From assembly GCF_024756235.1 (NCBI RefSeq), contig NZ_JANUGY010000005.1, forward strand, positions 483,940 to 547,939: 64,000 bases of DNA, in the 5' to 3' direction. Shown here piece after piece: positions 38,801 through 48,062 of this stretch (positions are counted from its first letter, which is position 1; every line of letters begins with the position of its first letter). The notes under the pieces are model-generated. The model did no database searches. It was given only the letters and a program-made list of their open reading frames with translations, and was not told the DNA's origin. The translations under genes were made by a program, and so were the position numbers. The stretch is from Massilia kyonggiensis (lineage in GTDB: Bacteria > Pseudomonadota > Gammaproteobacteria > Burkholderiales > Burkholderiaceae_D).

Positions 38801-41533
38801 ATGAGCTTGACGTTTTTCCAGCGCGGCCTGGCCGCTTATACGGTCGCAGGCGGCCTCACCTTCATCGCGGCTGGCAACGCCTTCGCCTTCGACCTGCCCA
38901 AGGGCGTCGTGCAAGGTCCATCGGTCGAAGGCATCACGGAATACCGGCTGCCGAACGGCCTGAAGGTCTTGCTGTTCCCCGATTCGTCGCGGCCCACCGT
39001 CACCGTCAACGTGACCTACCTCGTCGGCTCGCGCCATGAGAATTATGGCGAGACGGGCATGGCCCACCTGCTGGAACACCTGATGTTCAAGGGCAGCCCG
39101 AAGCATCCCGACATCACGCGCCAGTTCCAGGACCGCGGCATGCAGTTCAACGGCACGACGTCGCTCGACCGTACGAATTACTACGAGGTGTTCCAGGCGT
39201 CCGATGACAACCTGAACTGGGCGCTGGGCATGGAAGCGGACCGCATGACGCATTCCAACATCGCCAAGAAAGACCTCGATTCCGAGATGACCGTCGTGCG
39301 CAACGAGTACGAAAACGGCGAGAACTCGCCGGGGGCCGTCCTCATGAAGCGCATGCAGAGCGTCGCCTACGACTGGCACGCGTATGGCCGCTCGACGATC
39401 GGCAACAAGAGCGACATCGAGAACGTCAAGATCTCGAACCTGCAGAATTTTTATCACACGTATTACCAGCCGGATAATGCTGTGCTGCTCGTCGCGGGCA
39501 AGTTCGATCCCGCGAAGACCCTGCTGTCGATCAACCGCCTGTTCGGCGCGATCCCGAAGCCCAAGCGCACGTTGCCGGAGTTCTGGACCGTCGAGCCGAC
39601 GCAGGACGGCGACCGCACGTTCACCGTGCGGCGCCAGGGCGACGTGCAGATCGTCGCGCTGGGCTACAAGGTGCCGTCCGGCCTGCACGACGACAGCGAC
39701 GTGCTGAGCTTCGCGTCGACCATCCTCGGCGATTCGCCGACGGGCCGCCTCCACAAGCTGCTCGTCGAGACCGGGAAGGCGAGCCAGGTGTTCGCCTATG
39801 GCCAGACGGGTTACGCGCCCGGCCTGCAGTACTTCGGCGCCGTGGTCAAAAAGGACGCGCCGCTCGAACCCGTGCGCGCCGCCCTCACTCAGGCCGTGGA
39901 AGAGTTCGCCAAGAACCCGCCGACGCCGGAAGAGATGGAGCGCACGAAACGCGGCTTCCTGAACGAATTCGAGCGCAGCCTGAACGATCCGCAACAGGTC
40001 GGCGTCGCGCTGTCGGAAGTGATCGCGCTGGGCGACTGGCGCCTGTTCTTCGTCGGCCGCGACCGCGTCGGCAAGATCACGTCGGAACAGGTGGCCGCGG
40101 CAGCGGGGCGCTATTTCAGGCGCGATAACCGTGTCACGGGCGAGTTCATCCCCGACGACAATCCACAGCGCGCCGTGATCCCGCCCGCGCCCAGCGTGCA
40201 AAGCCTGCTGAAGGATTTCAAGCCGCAGGCGTCCACCCTGAGCGCCGAGGATTTCGATCCGAGCCAGGCCAACATCATGAAGCGCACGACGTTGACGACC
40301 GCGGGCGGCGTCAAGTTGGCGTTGCTGCCGAAGAAGAACCGCGGGCAGACCGTCACCGTCGACCTGCGCCAGCACATCGGCGACGAACAGAACCTGTTCG
40401 GCAAGGCGGCGTTGCCGGGGCTCACGAACGCGATGCTGATGCGCGGCACGACGAAGTACGACCGCGTGCAGCTGGCCGACGCTTTCGAAAAACTCAAGAT
40501 TTCCGGCAGCCTGACCCACTTCCAGACGACGCGCGAGAACCTGCCGGAAGCCCTGAAACTGGTCGCCCACGTGCTGCGCGAACCCAGCTTCCCGGCCGCC
40601 GAGTTCGAACAATTGCGCCAGCAAACGATCGTCAGCCTGGAGGCGAGCCGCAGCGAGCCGACCAACGTGGCGTCGCGCGCGCTGAATGAGCATTTCGACA
40701 TCTATCCGAAGGGCGATATCCGCCACGAAACGACGCTCGAGGAAGATCTCGCCGACATCAAGAACGCGACCCTGGACCAGGTCAAGGCCTTCCACCGCGA
40801 GTACTACGGCACGGTGCCGGCCGAGATGGCCATCGTGGGCGATTTCGACGCCAAGGCGGTCGCGCCGCTCGTCGACCAGTTGTTCGGCCAGTGGAAAGCC
40901 CCGATGCACGTGGCACCCGTGCTGCGCAAGAATGGCGATATCGCGCCCATCCACACCTTCCTGAACACGCCCGACAAGGAAAACGGCTTTTATACGGCGC
41001 GCATCAACGTCGACCTGAACGTCGAGGATCCGGACTATCCGGCGCTGATGCTGGCCGATTACATCTTCGGCGGCGGCGGGATGCGCTCGCGCCTGATGGA
41101 CCGTATCCGCCAGAAGGAAGGCCTGTCGTACGGCGGCGGCTCGAACCTCGTGGCGGGCGACCTCGACCGCGCAGGCCTGTTCGCGATCAGCGCCATCGCC
41201 GCGCCGCAGAACCTGGCCAAGGTGGACGCCGCCGTGCGCGAGGAACTCCTGCGCGTGCTCAAGGATGGCTTCACGACGGCGGAACTCGCCGGCGCCAAGT
41301 CGGGTCTGATGCAACAGAGGATCCAGAACCGTGCCGACGATGGCGCGCTGGCCGCCGGCTGGACGTCGTACCTGTACCGCGGCCGCACGTTCGAGTGGTC
41401 GGCCGAGTTCGAACAGCGTCTGATGGCCGTCACGCTGCCCCAGTTGAACGCGGCGTTCCGCAAGGCGATCGACCCGGCGAAGATGTCCGTCGTCATGGCT
41501 GGAGACAAGGCAAAGGTGAAACCTGCACCCTGA
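38801..41533 (+). CDS. M16-family zinc metallopeptidase (pitrilysin-like, periplasmic)
   Basis: 910 residues with a signal-like N-terminus (about residues 1-29). The first M16 unit has the inverted zinc motif HLLEH (residues 89-93: His89, Glu92, His93) in GMAHLLEHLMFKGS, followed by a conserved Glu ~75 residues later (SEMTVVRNEYE). The second half is the inactive M16 unit that closes the chamber. Likely degrades small peptides in the periplasm. Confidence 0.93.
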   Translation: MSLTFFQRGLAAYTVAGGLTFIAAGNAFAFDLPKGVVQGPSVEGITEYRLPNGLKVLLFPDSSRPTVTVNVTYLVGSRHENYGETGMAHLLEHLMFKGSPKHPDITRQFQDRGMQFNGTTSLDRTNYYEVFQASDDNLNWALGMEADRMTHSNIAKKDLDSEMTVVRNEYENGENSPGAVLMKRMQSVAYDWHAYGRSTIGNKSDIENVKISNLQNFYHTYYQPDNAVLLVAGKFDPAKTLLSINRLFGAIPKPKRTLPEFWTVEPTQDGDRTFTVRRQGDVQIVALGYKVPSGLHDDSDVLSFASTILGDSPTGRLHKLLVETGKASQVFAYGQTGYAPGLQYFGAVVKKDAPLEPVRAALTQAVEEFAKNPPTPEEMERTKRGFLNEFERSLNDPQQVGVALSEVIALGDWRLFFVGRDRVGKITSEQVAAAAGRYFRRDNRVTGEFIPDDNPQRAVIPPAPSVQSLLKDFKPQASTLSAEDFDPSQANIMKRTTLTTAGGVKLALLPKKNRGQTVTVDLRQHIGDEQNLFGKAALPGLTNAMLMRGTTKYDRVQLADAFEKLKISGSLTHFQTTRENLPEALKLVAHVLREPSFPAAEFEQLRQQTIVSLEASRSEPTNVASRALNEHFDIYPKGDIRHETTLEEDLADIKNATLDQVKAFHREYYGTVPAEMAIVGDFDAKAVAPLVDQLFGQWKAPMHVAPVLRKNGDIAPIHTFLNTPDKENGFYTARINVDLNVEDPDYPALMLADYIFGGGGMRSRLMDRIRQKEGLSYGGGSNLVAGDLDRAGLFAISAIAAPQNLAKVDAAVREELLRVLKDGFTTAELAGAKSGLMQQRIQNRADDGALAAGWTSYLYRGRTFEWSAEFEQRLMAVTLPQLNAAFRKAIDPAKMSVVMAGDKAKVKPAP

Positions 41534-41670
41534 TTGCAACACTCGGCCGTTCATTATTTGCAGAATGGCTGAGAAACTTGGTCAATGCCCGGCACGGGCG
41601 CTATTATGTTGCCTGAGCGCAGTATTGCTTGTAGGAAGCAAAGCTTGCGTCAAGATATTGAAAAGGAAGC

Positions 41671-42465
41671 ATGATGAAGGGCATGACCAAGCAGACTCCG
41701 AGCGGCATTTCGTATGCAGGCAAGGTAGTGCTGGTAACCGGCGGCGCCAGCGGCATCGGCCGCGCGACGGCGCTGGCATTCGGGCGCGCGGGCGCCTGTG
41801 TCGTCATCGCCGACACGGCGGTCGACGGCGGCCACATGACCGCGGCCTTGATCGTCGAAGCGGGCGGCAAGGCGCTGTTTGTTAAAGCCAATGTCACGGT
41901 CGCGGCGGACGTCGAGGCCTTGGTGGACAAGGCGGTCGGCCACTACGGCCGCATCGACTGCGCCGTCAACGGTGCCGCCGTCGAGGAAGAATACCTGCCG
42001 CTGGCCGAAGGCGAAGACGATCAGTTCGACCGCATCATGAGCGTCAACGTCAAGGGTGTGTGGCTGTGCATGAAGAGCCAGCTGCGCCAGATGCTCAAGC
42101 AGGAAGGCGGCGGCGTCATCGTCAACATCGCGGACGCCGGCGGCCTCGTGGCGGCGCCGCACCGCGCCATCTACGCGGCATCCAAGCACGCCGTCGTCGG
42201 CCTGACGAAGAGCGCGGCCGTCGAGTACGCCAAGGACAGCATCCGCGTCAACAGCGTGTGCCCGGGCGCCGTCAAGACCCCGATGCTGGCGCGCATGCTC
42301 GAGCGCGAGCCGGGACGCGACAAGAAACTCAAGGCGGCCCATCCGATGGGGCGCATCGCCGACCCGTCCGAAATCGCCAACGCGGCGCTGTGGCTGTGCT
42401 CGGAGCAGGCATCGTTCGTCACCGGCCACCAGCTGGCCATCGATGGCGGCCTGACGGCGATCTGA
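41671..42465 (+). CDS. Short-chain dehydrogenase/reductase with altered catalytic Ser position
   Basis: 264 residues. Rossmann motif TGGASGIGRATALAFG and active-site YAASKHA are clear, and C-terminal GHQLAIDGGLTAI is classic SDR. However, the residue 13 positions before the Tyr, normally catalytic Ser, is Asp in NIADAGGL. The motif NNAG is NGAA here (AVNGAAVEEE). So it may be an atypical SDR, or catalytically impaired. ATG start chosen with AAGGAAG upstream. Confidence 0.9.
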   Translation: MMKGMTKQTPSGISYAGKVVLVTGGASGIGRATALAFGRAGACVVIADTAVDGGHMTAALIVEAGGKALFVKANVTVAADVEALVDKAVGHYGRIDCAVNGAAVEEEYLPLAEGEDDQFDRIMSVNVKGVWLCMKSQLRQMLKQEGGGVIVNIADAGGLVAAPHRAIYAASKHAVVGLTKSAAVEYAKDSIRVNSVCPGAVKTPMLARMLEREPGRDKKLKAAHPMGRIADPSEIANAALWLCSEQASFVTGHQLAIDGGLTAI

Positions 42466-42488
42466 TCGCGGCGGCTTAACCGCGGTTC

Positions 42489-42767
42489 TTATTTTCGTCC
42501 GTTATGGGGCGGCGTTTTCCTGCGCACGGCGCGCTGCTGCTTTGCCTGGGTATCGACGCGCGCCTGCCGCGCCTTGTACAGCGTGACGGCATCCTCGCGC
42601 GCACGCGTGAGCGTCCGCATTTCCGGATGGTCGTCATGCGGCGAAAAATACTCGGCGGCCTGCGCGTCGACGACGAGCTTGATGGCGGTGGCGTCGTCGA
42701 GGTCGTACAGCTCGGTCAGCAGCGTGGCGACTTCGTCGAGATAGGCTTCGTAGGTCAGGTTGGCCAT
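42489..42767 (-). CDS. Small hypothetical protein
   Basis: 92 residues, not recognised. N-terminal half is helical and acidic (MANLTYEAYLDEVATLLTELYDLDD) and the C-terminus is basic (KQQRAVRRKTPPHNGRK). It lies 24 bases after the GntR gene on the same strand and may be co-transcribed. Confidence 0.6.
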   Translation of the reverse strand: MANLTYEAYLDEVATLLTELYDLDDATAIKLVVDAQAAEYFSPHDDHPEMRTLTRAREDAVTLYKARQARVDTQAKQQRAVRRKTPPHNGRK

Positions 42768-42791
42768 GGCGTTGTTGTTGTTGAAAGTGGA

Positions 42792-43532
42792 TCAGCCGGC
42801 GCTCAGCTCGGCCACGAAGTCGTACATATCGCCGCGAAAATAGGAACGGCAGAATTCCACCGCCTGTCCGTCCGGCAGGAAGCCCAGCCGTTCCACGCAC
42901 AGGCCCGCGTCGCCTTCCTTCGATTGCAGCAGCCTTGCCTGCTCGGCGTTCAGCAGCAGGGCGGACAGGCGCTGCAGCGCCCGCACGGGGCGCTTGCCGT
43001 TCGCTTCCAGCGCTTCGTACATCGACACGTCCACCGCGTCCAGCGAGGGCAGGGCGGAGGCGGCGATGGTCGCGTATTCCAGGCACATCGGCATGTCGTC
43101 GGCGTAGCGGATGCGGTTGAAGCGATAGACGGCGGCACCCGGCGAGAGACCGAGGCGCAGCGCTTCTTCCGGCGTCACCAGTCCTTCCGACCGCTTGAGC
43201 CAGACGCTGCGCGGCGTGCGCCCGCGCGAGCGCATGTCTTCCGAGAACGACGTCAGCTTGGCGAAATTCTTTTCGATGCGCGTGTTGATGAAATTACCGG
43301 ACCCCGCGCGGCGCACGAGCAAGCCTTCCTCGACGAGCCCGTCGATCGCCTTGCGCACCGTGATGCGCGAAATGTCCAGTTCGGCCGCGAGCTGGCGCTC
43401 GGCCGGCAACGCTTCCGCCGGCCCGTAGACGCCGCGGTCGATCGCGTCGCGCAGGGCGCGCTGCAATTGCTGGTAGAGCGGCAGGTTGCTGGTGGCGGAA
43501 AGCTGGTGCATCAGCTGCGCGAGGTGGGACAT
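42792..43532 (-). CDS. GntR-family regulator with UTRA domain (HutC/NagR-like)
   Basis: 246 residues. A winged HTH (LPAERQLAAELDISRITVRKAIDGLVEEGLL, about residues 40-75) is followed by a UTRA effector domain, typical of regulators that sense phosphorylated sugars. The amino-sugar operon at 46578-51061 lies within the same window, so it is a candidate regulator (NagR-like). This is inferred from proximity and family, not shown. Start chosen at ATG 43530-43532 (SHLAQLMHQL). Confidence 0.9.
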   Translation of the reverse strand: MSHLAQLMHQLSATSNLPLYQQLQRALRDAIDRGVYGPAEALPAERQLAAELDISRITVRKAIDGLVEEGLLVRRAGSGNFINTRIEKNFAKLTSFSEDMRSRGRTPRSVWLKRSEGLVTPEEALRLGLSPGAAVYRFNRIRYADDMPMCLEYATIAASALPSLDAVDVSMYEALEANGKRPVRALQRLSALLLNAEQARLLQSKEGDAGLCVERLGFLPDGQAVEFCRSYFRGDMYDFVAELSAG

Positions 43533-43587
43533 GCGGCGGGGTTCATTGGCAAGCGATCCCCGGATGATACCAAAAAAAGACCGCCTT

Positions 43588-44655
43588 TCACTTCGGACGG
43601 GGATTGGCCAGCTTCCGGTCCGGCTGCAGCAGCTTGCCCGAGCGCACCGCCGCAACGGCCGCGGACACGGAGCGCGCCACGTTGCGCACCTCTTCCTGGA
43701 ACGCCGTGTCCTTGTCGAGCGTATCGTGGCTTTCCGCATACGGTTCGTAATAGCCCACGTAGCGGTCGAGCAGGGCGGTCGGACCCGCGTCGATGAGGCC
43801 CATCCAGTCGAGCCAGTCGGACAGCGAGCGCCGCGTCGATTCGATGCCGGCCACGTCGCCGTGCACGACGAGGCCGTAGACCCGGCCGGCGAGATGCTTC
43901 GGATAGTCCCAGTCCTTTTCCATTTCCTTCGCCTTTTCCGCGTCCTTGCCTTGCGTGGAGGTGGGATCGGGGTTGCCGCCGTCGGCGCACACGAGGCGGT
44001 CGATCATCAGCTTCAGCACGGACGGCGACTGGTACCAGTACGTGGGCGTGAGAATGATGACCCCGTGCGCAGCCACCCAGCGCTCATAGATCTCGTTCAT
44101 CCAGTCGTTTTCCTGGTTCAGCGAATGGTTCGGATAGCAGCTGCACGGCCAGTGGCACAGCGGCATTGCCGTGGACACGCAGGCCTTGCATGGATGGATG
44201 TGGCGGTCGTAGTCGGAAATGATGCGCGACAGGTCGAGCAGGTCCGTCTCCACGCCCTCGGCCGCGATCGTCTCTGCGCACAGTGTCGCGAGACGCCACG
44301 TCTTCGAGATCTCGCTGGGGCAGCTGCCGTCGTTGCGCGCCGCGCCATTGATCAGCAGGATGCGGCTTGGCGTCGCCGGATCCTTCTGACGCGCCTCGGC
44401 GGCCAGCAGGCGGTCGTGCGCCTCTTTCCATTCGACGGACAGGTCGTAGTCCGGGTCGGCAAACCCGGGGCCGGCCTTCACCGTGACGGGCGCCTTGTGT
44501 GAATCGACGTAGGCCTTCCACGCGACCTCTTCGACGGCCGCCAGTTCCTTTGCGACGGCCTGGTAGGCGGGATCGTAGAAGTCGCGCGAAAAGACGACGT
44601 GGAATTCGTCGCGGGTGAGCTTCGCGGGCGCCTGGCCCTTGCGTACGGTCGTCAT
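43588..44655 (-). CDS. Flavodoxin-like NAD(P)H-dependent oxidoreductase with Cys-rich insert
   Basis: 355 residues. After ~110 N-terminal residues there is a flavodoxin fold: ILLINGAARNDGSCPSEISKTW, then a Cys-rich loop (HPCKACVSTAMPLCHWPCSC), then GVIILTPTYWYQSPSVLKLMIDRL. The flavodoxin-like core is that of FMN reductases. The loop could bind metal or a cluster but this is unproven. The C-terminal region is Lys/Arg-rich. Confidence 0.82.
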   Translation of the reverse strand: MTTVRKGQAPAKLTRDEFHVVFSRDFYDPAYQAVAKELAAVEEVAWKAYVDSHKAPVTVKAGPGFADPDYDLSVEWKEAHDRLLAAEARQKDPATPSRILLINGAARNDGSCPSEISKTWRLATLCAETIAAEGVETDLLDLSRIISDYDRHIHPCKACVSTAMPLCHWPCSCYPNHSLNQENDWMNEIYERWVAAHGVIILTPTYWYQSPSVLKLMIDRLVCADGGNPDPTSTQGKDAEKAKEMEKDWDYPKHLAGRVYGLVVHGDVAGIESTRRSLSDWLDWMGLIDAGPTALLDRYVGYYEPYAESHDTLDKDTAFQEEVRNVARSVSAAVAAVRSGKLLQPDRKLANPRPK

Positions 44656-44727
44656 GGCCGCCCCTTTCCGGAAGAGTTGCGGCGATTATCGGCCGTCCCG
44701 GCAGGCTTGCCCGTTCGCTAATTCACA

Positions 44728-44787
44728 CAGACGAAAAAAAGCGGCGCGAACCGTAGTCCGCGCCGCCTTGTCTGCCGGATGATCCGG
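44728..44787 (-). terminator. Duplicated terminator, copy A
   Basis: Near-duplicate of 45029-45087 (about 93% identical). Minus-strand reading: stem GCGGCGCG/CGCGCCGC with a 10-base loop, followed by seven T. It now sits upstream of the flavodoxin-like gene, in the 437-base gap 44656-45092 with no gene recognised. Confidence 0.8.
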
Positions 44788-45028
44788 CAAACAATTCGAA
44801 CAATTCGGGGTCAGAGCATATTTTTCAGAAAATTCGGGGTCAGAGCACTTTTTGGAACATGTGTTTTGAAGCAAGCTAGTGAGCATAGAGGCGGCGTTTG
44901 TCGCTCGGCGTACCGTCATATCGAGGCCGTGCACGCCAAGACGTCGCGGATCGATATGTTCTGGACATTGACTCGAAATGTGCTCTGACCCCGAATTCGG
45001 TGCGAAATGTGCTCTGACCCCGAATTTT
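44788..45028. mobile_element. Probable non-autonomous REP-rich insert between duplicated terminators
   Basis: Contains four copies of a motif like TTCGGGGTCAGAGCAC: two facing right (44803-44820 and 44831-44852) and two reversed (44974-44998 and 45003-45028), so the ends form nested inverted repeats. The 120-base interior has no clear gene. Such doublets are typical of REPs mobilised by RAYT-type transposases (general knowledge). The repeated terminator flanks imply insertion with a long target duplication or recombination. Confidence 0.6.
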
Positions 45029-45087
45029 CAGACGAAAAAAACGGCGCGAACCGTAGTCCGCGCCGCCTTCTGTGCAGGATGATCCGG
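45029..45087 (-). terminator. Terminator of the TPR-protein gene, copy B
   Basis: Partner of 44728-44787. It lies five bases past the TPR gene stop, so it is the original terminator position. Reads on the minus strand as a GC stem and T7 tail. Confidence 0.82.
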
Positions 45088-45092
45088 TGGAA

Positions 45093-46391
45093 TTACTTGG
45101 CTGCCATTGCGCCCGTGGGGTGGTTCAGCAGCATGATCCAGTACTTGGCCGTGTCGGACAGGCCGCCGCCGGCTTTCACTTCCTGGAAGGTCTGGATGGC
45201 CTTGTCCTTCTGGCCGGCTTTGGCATAGGCCATGCCCAGGCGCAGCTTGGCTTCGTCCGGCGATTTCAGGCCGCCCTTGGCGATACCCTGCTGGATGAAC
45301 GGGATGCCCTTGTCGAACTGGTCCATCGTGACATACGCCCAGCCCAGGTTGACGAGGCCGGCGCCGGTCTTGGCCTTGGAGGCGCCCGCTTCGCCCGCGG
45401 CGATGTTCTTGGCGTCGCTTGCCGCTTCCTTCGTCGCGCGGTCGCGCAGCTGGCGGTCCTTGGCGGCGCCGCTGCCCGTGCCCAGCACGCCCGCGGCGAA
45501 GCCCGCGTCGACGACCTTCTTCGCTTCGGTCGGGAAGCCATCCTTCAGCGCCAGTTCGGCCAGTTCCGTGTACGCGTCCGACGACATCTGCTTGACGGCA
45601 GCGAATTCAAGGCGCAGCACGTCCGGGATGTTGGCGTCCTGGAAGCCCGGCTTGCGCACGATGCCGCGGCTGATCAGGTCCATCCAGAAATCGTCGGTCG
45701 GGTAGTAAGCGGCCAGTTTTTCCAGGCCGCGCAGGTAGGCGGCGTCATCCTTGACCTTGTTCGCGGCCGATGCGTACAGGCGCAGGTCTTCCTGGGTCGG
45801 CGTCTTGCCGGCCTGTTCCGTGGCCTGCAGCACCGGTTCCTGGGCTTTCAGCGCCGACGCGTAGTCGCCGCTCAGGTAGTACGAGCGGACCAGCGCCGAG
45901 TTGATCTGGTCCGTCGACTTGCCCGATGCCTGGATCTGCTTGTACAGCTCGATCGCTTTCGGATAATTCTTGGCGTTGTAGTACATCGTGGCCAGCGCTT
46001 GCGTGAAGTTCCCCTTGTCCGCGTCCGGCAGCTTGCCCGACGCGAGGATCGCTTCCAGCGCGGCGATCGCCATCTGGTCGTCACCCGTCGACGTGCCCAG
46101 CGACAACTTCATGCGGTTCAGCACATAGGTTTCGTACGGCGTCTTGTCCGGGAACGCTTCGGCCTGGGTGATGCGGTTCTTCACCTCGCCATAATTCTTC
46201 GCGTCCATCAGCGGCTTGATCTGGGCCGGGTCGAGCAGCTTGAACAGTTCCGGGCGGACGGAGTCGGGCTTCGGCGCGGGCGCCTCGGCTTTCTTGTCCT
46301 GCGCCGACGCGCTGTGCATCAGGGCCGGCGCGGCGTTCAGGCCAAGGGCGGCCAGCATCATGGCAAGGCGGGCGAAACGGAATTGGGACAT
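45093..46391 (-). CDS. Secreted tetratricopeptide-repeat protein
   Basis: 432 residues from ATG 46389-46391 (AGAGGA upstream); a longer upstream frame was rejected. Signal peptide (about 1-33, MSQFRFARLAMMLAALGLN...SASAQ). The rest is alpha-helical with TPR-like units (for example SALVRSYYLSGDYASALKAQEP and NLGWAYVTMDQFDKGIPFIQQGI and AKLRLGMAYAKAGQKDKAIQTF). Probably periplasmic, role unknown. Confidence 0.85.
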   Translation of the reverse strand: MSQFRFARLAMMLAALGLNAAPALMHSASAQDKKAEAPAPKPDSVRPELFKLLDPAQIKPLMDAKNYGEVKNRITQAEAFPDKTPYETYVLNRMKLSLGTSTGDDQMAIAALEAILASGKLPDADKGNFTQALATMYYNAKNYPKAIELYKQIQASGKSTDQINSALVRSYYLSGDYASALKAQEPVLQATEQAGKTPTQEDLRLYASAANKVKDDAAYLRGLEKLAAYYPTDDFWMDLISRGIVRKPGFQDANIPDVLRLEFAAVKQMSSDAYTELAELALKDGFPTEAKKVVDAGFAAGVLGTGSGAAKDRQLRDRATKEAASDAKNIAAGEAGASKAKTGAGLVNLGWAYVTMDQFDKGIPFIQQGIAKGGLKSPDEAKLRLGMAYAKAGQKDKAIQTFQEVKAGGGLSDTAKYWIMLLNHPTGAMAAK

Positions 46392-46577
46392 TGAAAAATC
46401 CTCTCTTAATGACGATAAAGTTGCACCGAACAATGGCTGCAAATACATATGCGGTCGGTGCCGGGTGCCGATCTCGGACAAAGCGTGCATTGTCCCACAA
46501 ACTGCTGACGGGCGTGGCAATTGTGCCCCAGCCGTGCGACGTCGGTATGCGTCGTTACAATGCGTTACCGCCTGCCC

Positions 46578-48062
46578 TCAAAAGCCGGGCACCGGGCACT
46601 TGCCTCGCGCCTCGATCTCGCCCGCCAGCCACGCCCGGACCGCGTCCAGCGCGGGCGCCGCAAAGCCATAGGTCATCAGCGCGGGCGCCGCGAAGTCGAG
46701 CGCCTGGTACGGGTTCCACAGCGCGAGGTGCAGGTCGGGCGTCCACGTGGTGCGCGCGTGCGGGCCGTAGCGGCGGCGCGAGGTCGATGCGAGGATCGTG
46801 AAGCGGCCGTCCTGCGGCAGCGCGTTCCAGTCGAACGTCTCGGCGTCCGCGAACGTGACGAGGTCCACGTCGAACAGGGCCGACAGCATCGCCGCGATGG
46901 CGCTGGCGGGCACGCCCGCTTCCGACACGCCGTCGCTGACGACATCCTGGCGCGCGACGAGGCGCACCTTGCTGCCCGGCGCGGGCCGCTGCGGCTGGCC
47001 GCGTGCCGTGAGCGCCCGGCGCCATGCGTCGGCCATCAGCGCGCGGTCCGCGTCTTCCGTCGCATACGGCATGGCGCCGGCCGGATGCGCGCGCGCGAGG
47101 CGGTCCAGGCGATCCAGGCGCGCATGGACGTCGTCCAGCGGCAGGCGGCCGTCTTCGATTGCGGCCGCGATGGCGGCGATGGTGGCTGCCTGCGTTTCCC
47201 GGCTGCCGATCGCCATCACCATGTCCGCGCCGGCCACCAGCGCGTTGACGGCGGCGTCGCCGGCATCGTACCGGTGCGCGATCGCGTGCATGTCCATGCC
47301 GTCCGTGATGATCACGCCGTCGTAGCCCCATTGCGTGCGCAGGAGGTCGTGCAGGATCGCGCGCGACATCGTGGCCGGATTGTCGGCGTCCAGGGCGGGG
47401 TAGACGATGTGCGCCGTCATCACGGCCGGCGCGTGCGGTGCGGCCGTGCGGAACGGCGCGAATTCGAAGCGCTCCAGTTCCGGCAAGGGTTTGTCGACGG
47501 TGGGCAGGTCGCGGTGCGAGTCGACGTGCGTGTCGCCGTGGCCGGGGAAATGCTTGACGCAGCAGGCTACGCCTTCGCTGTCGCTGCCGGCCATCCACGC
47601 GAGGGCCAGCCGCGTCGCCGTGTCCGGATCGGCCCCGAACGAGCGCTCGGCGATGACGGGGTTGCGCGGGTTGTTGTTCAGGTCCAGCACGGGTGCGAAG
47701 TTCCAGTTGAAGCCCATGGCGCGGATCGCGCGCGCGACGGCCGCGCCCACGTCGCGGGCCAGTGTCGCGTCGCCCGCCGCGCCCAGCGCCATCGCGGACG
47801 GCGGCGGCGGCACCCACAGCGCACGCACGACGGCGCCGCCCTCCTGGTCGAGCGCGATCAGGGCGTCTGCGCCCATCGCATCCTTCAAATCGCCGGTGAA
47901 GCGCGTCAGCTGTGCCGCATCCGTCATGTTCTGGCGGAACAGGCACGCGCCGCGGATGCGGTTGGCGCGGATGAAGCCGGCCGTGTCGGCGTCGAGTTCG
48001 GTGCCGAACAGCCGGATCATGATCAGGCGGCCGGCGAGCTGGCGGAGGTCGTTCGGGTGCAT
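46578..48062 (-). CDS. nagZ: GH3 beta-N-acetylhexosaminidase (NagZ-like)
   Basis: 494 residues, no signal peptide. GH3 motif KHFPGHGDTHVDSHRDLP and a nucleophile region VIITDGMDMHAIA. Longer than the ~340 residues of E. coli NagZ; the extra C-terminal part is unassigned here. It should release GlcNAc from cell-wall or chitin fragments. Its start overlaps the SIS-protein stop by one base (TAATG), so it is the last gene of the amino-sugar operon. Confidence 0.92.
   Translation of the reverse strand: MHPNDLRQLAGRLIMIRLFGTELDADTAGFIRANRIRGACLFRQNMTDAAQLTRFTGDLKDAMGADALIALDQEGGAVVRALWVPPPPSAMALGAAGDATLARDVGAAVARAIRAMGFNWNFAPVLDLNNNPRNPVIAERSFGADPDTATRLALAWMAGSDSEGVACCVKHFPGHGDTHVDSHRDLPTVDKPLPELERFEFAPFRTAAPHAPAVMTAHIVYPALDADNPATMSRAILHDLLRTQWGYDGVIITDGMDMHAIAHRYDAGDAAVNALVAGADMVMAIGSRETQAATIAAIAAAIEDGRLPLDDVHARLDRLDRLARAHPAGAMPYATEDADRALMADAWRRALTARGQPQRPAPGSKVRLVARQDVVSDGVSEAGVPASAIAAMLSALFDVDLVTFADAETFDWNALPQDGRFTILASTSRRRYGPHARTTWTPDLHLALWNPYQALDFAAPALMTYGFAAPALDAVRAWLAGEIEARGKCPVPGF

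Noticed and set aside
38762..41554. 930-codon reverse open frame opposite the M16 peptidase
   Set aside because: The forward gene has a signal sequence, HxxEH motif and normal codon use; the reverse frame has no recognisable domain.
46392..46577. Extended N-terminus of the TPR protein and short frames before nagZ
   Set aside because: The upstream extension lacks a ribosome-binding site, while the ATG at 46391 has AGAGGA and begins a signal peptide. No other gene is supported here.
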